8,107 bases of DNA from an uncultured Clostridia bacterium (GTDB lineage Bacteria; Bacillota; Clostridia; Oscillospirales; Acutalibacteraceae), in NCBI GenBank assembly GCA_937880805.1, contig CALGRR010000050.1, positions 1 through 8,107 of the forward strand. Direction: 5' to 3'. Below, piece by piece: positions 7,033-8,107 of the stretch. The notes under the pieces were generated by a model. That model did not search any database. It had not been told where the DNA came from and saw nothing but the letters and a program-made list of their open reading frames with translations. Positions within the stretch are counted from its first letter, which is position 1. Every line of letters begins with the position of its first letter. Position numbers and translations under genes: made by a program.

Positions 7033-7061
7033 AGTATATCAATATTTTTTTATTTCGTCAA
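7033..7061 (-). promoter_or_regulatory. Sigma-A promoter of glnA
   Basis: Minus-strand TTGACG (7056-7061) and TATACT (7033-7038) are 17 bases apart. The leader would be only about 30 bases, too short for a riboswitch, so a leader RNA is unlikely to control this gene. No clear repressor palindrome is visible. Confidence 0.8.
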
Positions 7062-7161
7062 TAGCCGACAATTTTAAAACACAAAAAAATTCGGCATCTC
7101 CCCTGCTCTGTATGTATTAAACCTGATTCAGAACAAAAATAATAAAAAATCAAAAAAATTA

Positions 7162-7190
7162 TTGACAAAACAAAATCTTTTTGATATTAT
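7162..7190 (+). promoter_or_regulatory. Promoter of the tRNA unit
   Basis: TTGACA (7162-7167) and TATTAT (7185-7190) are 17 bases apart. Transcription should start near 7197, about 16 bases before the first tRNA. The AT-rich sequence just upstream (7139-7161) could act as an UP element, usual for stable RNA genes. Confidence 0.85.
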
Positions 7191-7212
7191 ATCTATCGTT
7201 GCGAATGCATAT

Positions 7213-7289
7213 GGGCCATTAGCTCAGTTGGTTAGAGCAACCGGCTCATAACCGGTCGGTCCGGGGTTCGAGTCCCTGATGGCCCACCA
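7213..7289 (+). tRNA. tRNA with CAU anticodon, probably tRNA-Ile2, else Met
   Basis: This is a complete 77-base cloverleaf with encoded CCA. The acceptor arms GGGCCAT (7213-7219) and ATGGCCC (7279-7285) pair perfectly. The anticodon stem ACCGG/CCGGT encloses CTCATAA, anticodon CAT. The T arm holds TTCGAGT. CAU may be elongator methionine or isoleucine after lysidine modification by TilS. The C at acceptor positions 4 and 5, and the CTCATAA context that differs from the TTCATAC I remember for Gram-positive elongator tRNA-Met, favour Ile2. A standard initiator is unlikely, because its first base pair is absent here and G1-C72 is formed. Confidence 0.95.
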
Positions 7290-7298
7290 ATTTAATAT

Positions 7299-7374
7299 AG
7301 GGGTATAGCTCAGTTGGTAGAGCAGCGGTCTCCAAAACCGCGTGTCGTGAGTTCGAATCTTACTGCCCCTGCCA
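7299..7374 (+). tRNA. tRNA-Trp (CCA)
   Basis: This is a complete 76-base cloverleaf. The acceptor arms AGGGGTA (7299-7305) and TGCCCCT (7364-7370) pair with one T-G wobble, and the anticodon stem GCGGT/ACCGC encloses CTCCAAA, anticodon CCA. The T arm holds TTCGAAT, and discriminator G is followed by encoded CCA (7372-7374). It is 9 bases after the previous tRNA and is clearly cotranscribed with it. Confidence 0.97.
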
Positions 7375-7378
7375 CATT

Positions 7379-7421
7379 AAAGCCCGCAAACTACGGTAAT
7401 ACCGAGGTTTGCGGGCTTTTT
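7379..7421 (+). terminator. Rho-independent terminator of the tRNA unit
   Basis: AAAGCCCGCAAAC (7379-7391) pairs perfectly with GTTTGCGGGCTTT (7407-7419), and the sequence ends in TTTTT. The 15-base loop can form a small inner hairpin, CGGT/ACCG (7394-7404). The minus-strand tail (TTTAATG) is weaker but could also stop transcription from the gene at 7506-7967. Confidence 0.92.
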
Positions 7422-7505
7422 GCAGCCATTAGTATATTGTGCTTTGCTGTAATATGCAAAATACGACACATATGTAAGTCAGATTATGTCCTATTAAAAT
7501 CAGTC

Positions 7506-7967
7506 TTAAGAGAATCCGCGATTCTTCCCAAAATATTCTTCTTTAGAGATAATCAGAAGACGTAATTTCTCCAGCAGATTTGTGAGTTCCTGAAATTTCA
7601 CCTCTGTATTTTCATTATTGTAACTAACAAATGAAGCCCATTCATTTATATTTTTGCTTATATCCTCATACAGATATCTGCAGAAATCAAGCATATTTGT
7701 ATCAGAAAACTCGTGGATAATTTCGTCTTTGTCCAAAGGACACCTATCATCATTTTCTATAATTATGTGGCAATGCCAATGACTTACAACACATAAAAGC
7801 CTGTCAGGTTCAAGGTTGCCCTTTACGCAAAAAGGATATAAATTTTCCAAGCCGTGTATAGCTTGTTCAAGCCATTCAAATGCAATATCATCCAAATAGC
7901 TTAATGAGTATCTTGATGTATTTTCAAGTCGGAACTCTGACCAGCCGTGCTGTGGACAAGTTAACAT
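7506..7967 (-). CDS. Hypothetical protein, 153 residues
   Basis: I do not recognise this protein with confidence. It is soluble and acidic, with no signal peptide or membrane helix. It opens with MLTCPQHGWSEF, a C-x2-H pair, and contains SHWHCHIII at 62-70, which gives several cysteines and histidines that could bind metal. Remaining cysteines lie at 47, 59, 76 and 96. The C-terminal third looks helical and may form a coiled coil (about 122-140). The opening and the YLDDIAFEWLEQAI stretch (24-37) faintly recall small Firmicutes proteins found beside variable loci, possibly immunity-like, but this is memory, not a match. The ATG at 7965-7967 has a good AAGGTGA ribosome site. The gene lies 27 bases after the stop of the partial gene at the right edge, so the two are probably cotranscribed. 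Confidence 0.75.
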   Translation of the reverse strand: MLTCPQHGWSEFRLENTSRYSLSYLDDIAFEWLEQAIHGLENLYPFCVKGNLEPDRLLCVVSHWHCHIIIENDDRCPLDKDEIIHEFSDTNMLDFCRYLYEDISKNINEWASFVSYNNENTEVKFQELTNLLEKLRLLIISKEEYFGKNRGFS

Positions 7968-7994
7968 TCTTTCACCTTCCGTTCAGTTATTTTA

Positions 7995-8107
7995 TCATTT
8001 TATGTCAGTATCGATTTCATCAAGCCTGCATTTCATTTTCTCAAGCTCACGTTTTTCGTTGTACATACGGTTGCTTTTGCACCAGTCACAAGTGCCGTGA
8101 TTTCGGC
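7995..8107 (-). CDS. 3' end of an unknown gene with a CxxC motif
   Basis: The frame is open from the right edge to TGA (7995-7997) and encodes the last 37 residues. These include HGTCDWCKSNRMYNEKREL and then a charged, helical end, KMKCRLDEIDTDIK. The C-x2-C pair could be half of a zinc site or a short C-terminal zinc knuckle followed by a coiled coil. Support as a real gene comes from the open frame, sensible amino-acid composition, and its closeness to the downstream gene, whose ribosome site lies in the 27-base gap. The family and function are unknown, since most of the gene lies outside the window. Confidence 0.6.
   Translation of the reverse strand, partial: RNHGTCDWCKSNRMYNEKRELEKMKCRLDEIDTDIK

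Noticed and set aside
7006..7160. Possible riboswitch or regulatory RNA between glnA and the tRNA genes
   Set aside because: The glnA leader is only about 30 bases, and the rest of the gap is AT-rich without a stable fold or conserved motif that I can see.
7213..7374. tRNA pair as an integration site
   Set aside because: No integrase gene, no repeated tRNA 3' end in the window, and a normal terminator follows directly.
7314..7565. Plus-strand frame of 83 codons beginning in the tRNA-Trp gene
   Set aside because: It starts inside a tRNA, passes through its terminator and has no ribosome site.

Overview
The window looks like ordinary chromosome from a Gram-positive anaerobe of the Clostridia. 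Gene content suggests the Oscillospirales/Ruminococcaceae neighbourhood, but that rank is an inference. The main clues are a SpoVB-like flippase, a PadR regulator paired with a HAAS-domain membrane protein, strong Shine-Dalgarno sequences of the AGGAGG/GGTGAT type, and AT-rich intergenic DNA with near-consensus sigma-A promoters. I see no phage, transposon, CRISPR array or defence island.

Layout from left to right. Positions 1-199 hold the 5' end of a minus-strand gene for a YdjI-like SPFH/Band 7 protein. It is divergent from a plus-strand MOP-superfamily flippase (338-1774). The flippase runs tail to tail into a minus-strand Xaa-His dipeptidase gene, pepD (1647-3092), and the two coding regions overlap by 128 bp. 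The pepD gene has its own promoter and appears to start at a TTG. A short perfect palindrome and a rho-independent terminator separate it from a two-gene minus-strand operon (5443 to 3230). That operon encodes a PadR-family repressor followed by a polytopic HAAS-domain membrane protein with a large C-terminal domain. The padR promoter carries ATACAT/ATGTAT half-sites that probably form its operator.

Next is glnA (minus, 5572-6996), a type I glutamine synthetase of the long beta-like form with a tyrosine at the adenylylation-site position. It has its own promoter and terminator. On the plus strand follows a two-tRNA transcription unit: a CAU-anticodon tRNA, more likely Ile2 than elongator Met, then tRNA-Trp. 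It has a consensus promoter and a strong terminator. The right end holds an unrecognised 153-residue protein gene (minus, 7506-7967). Upstream of it is the 3' end of another minus-strand gene, cut by the window edge, with a CxxC motif.

Functionally this is a set of independent housekeeping units: nitrogen assimilation, dipeptide hydrolysis, lipid-linked glycan export, tRNA supply, and a small regulated envelope operon. The window does not clearly contain a new biological system. The points most worth a second look are the convergent coding overlap, the padR operator layout, the GSI-beta features of glnA, and the unrecognised gene pair at the right edge. Identifications come from reading motifs and remembered family sequences; no database search was run.
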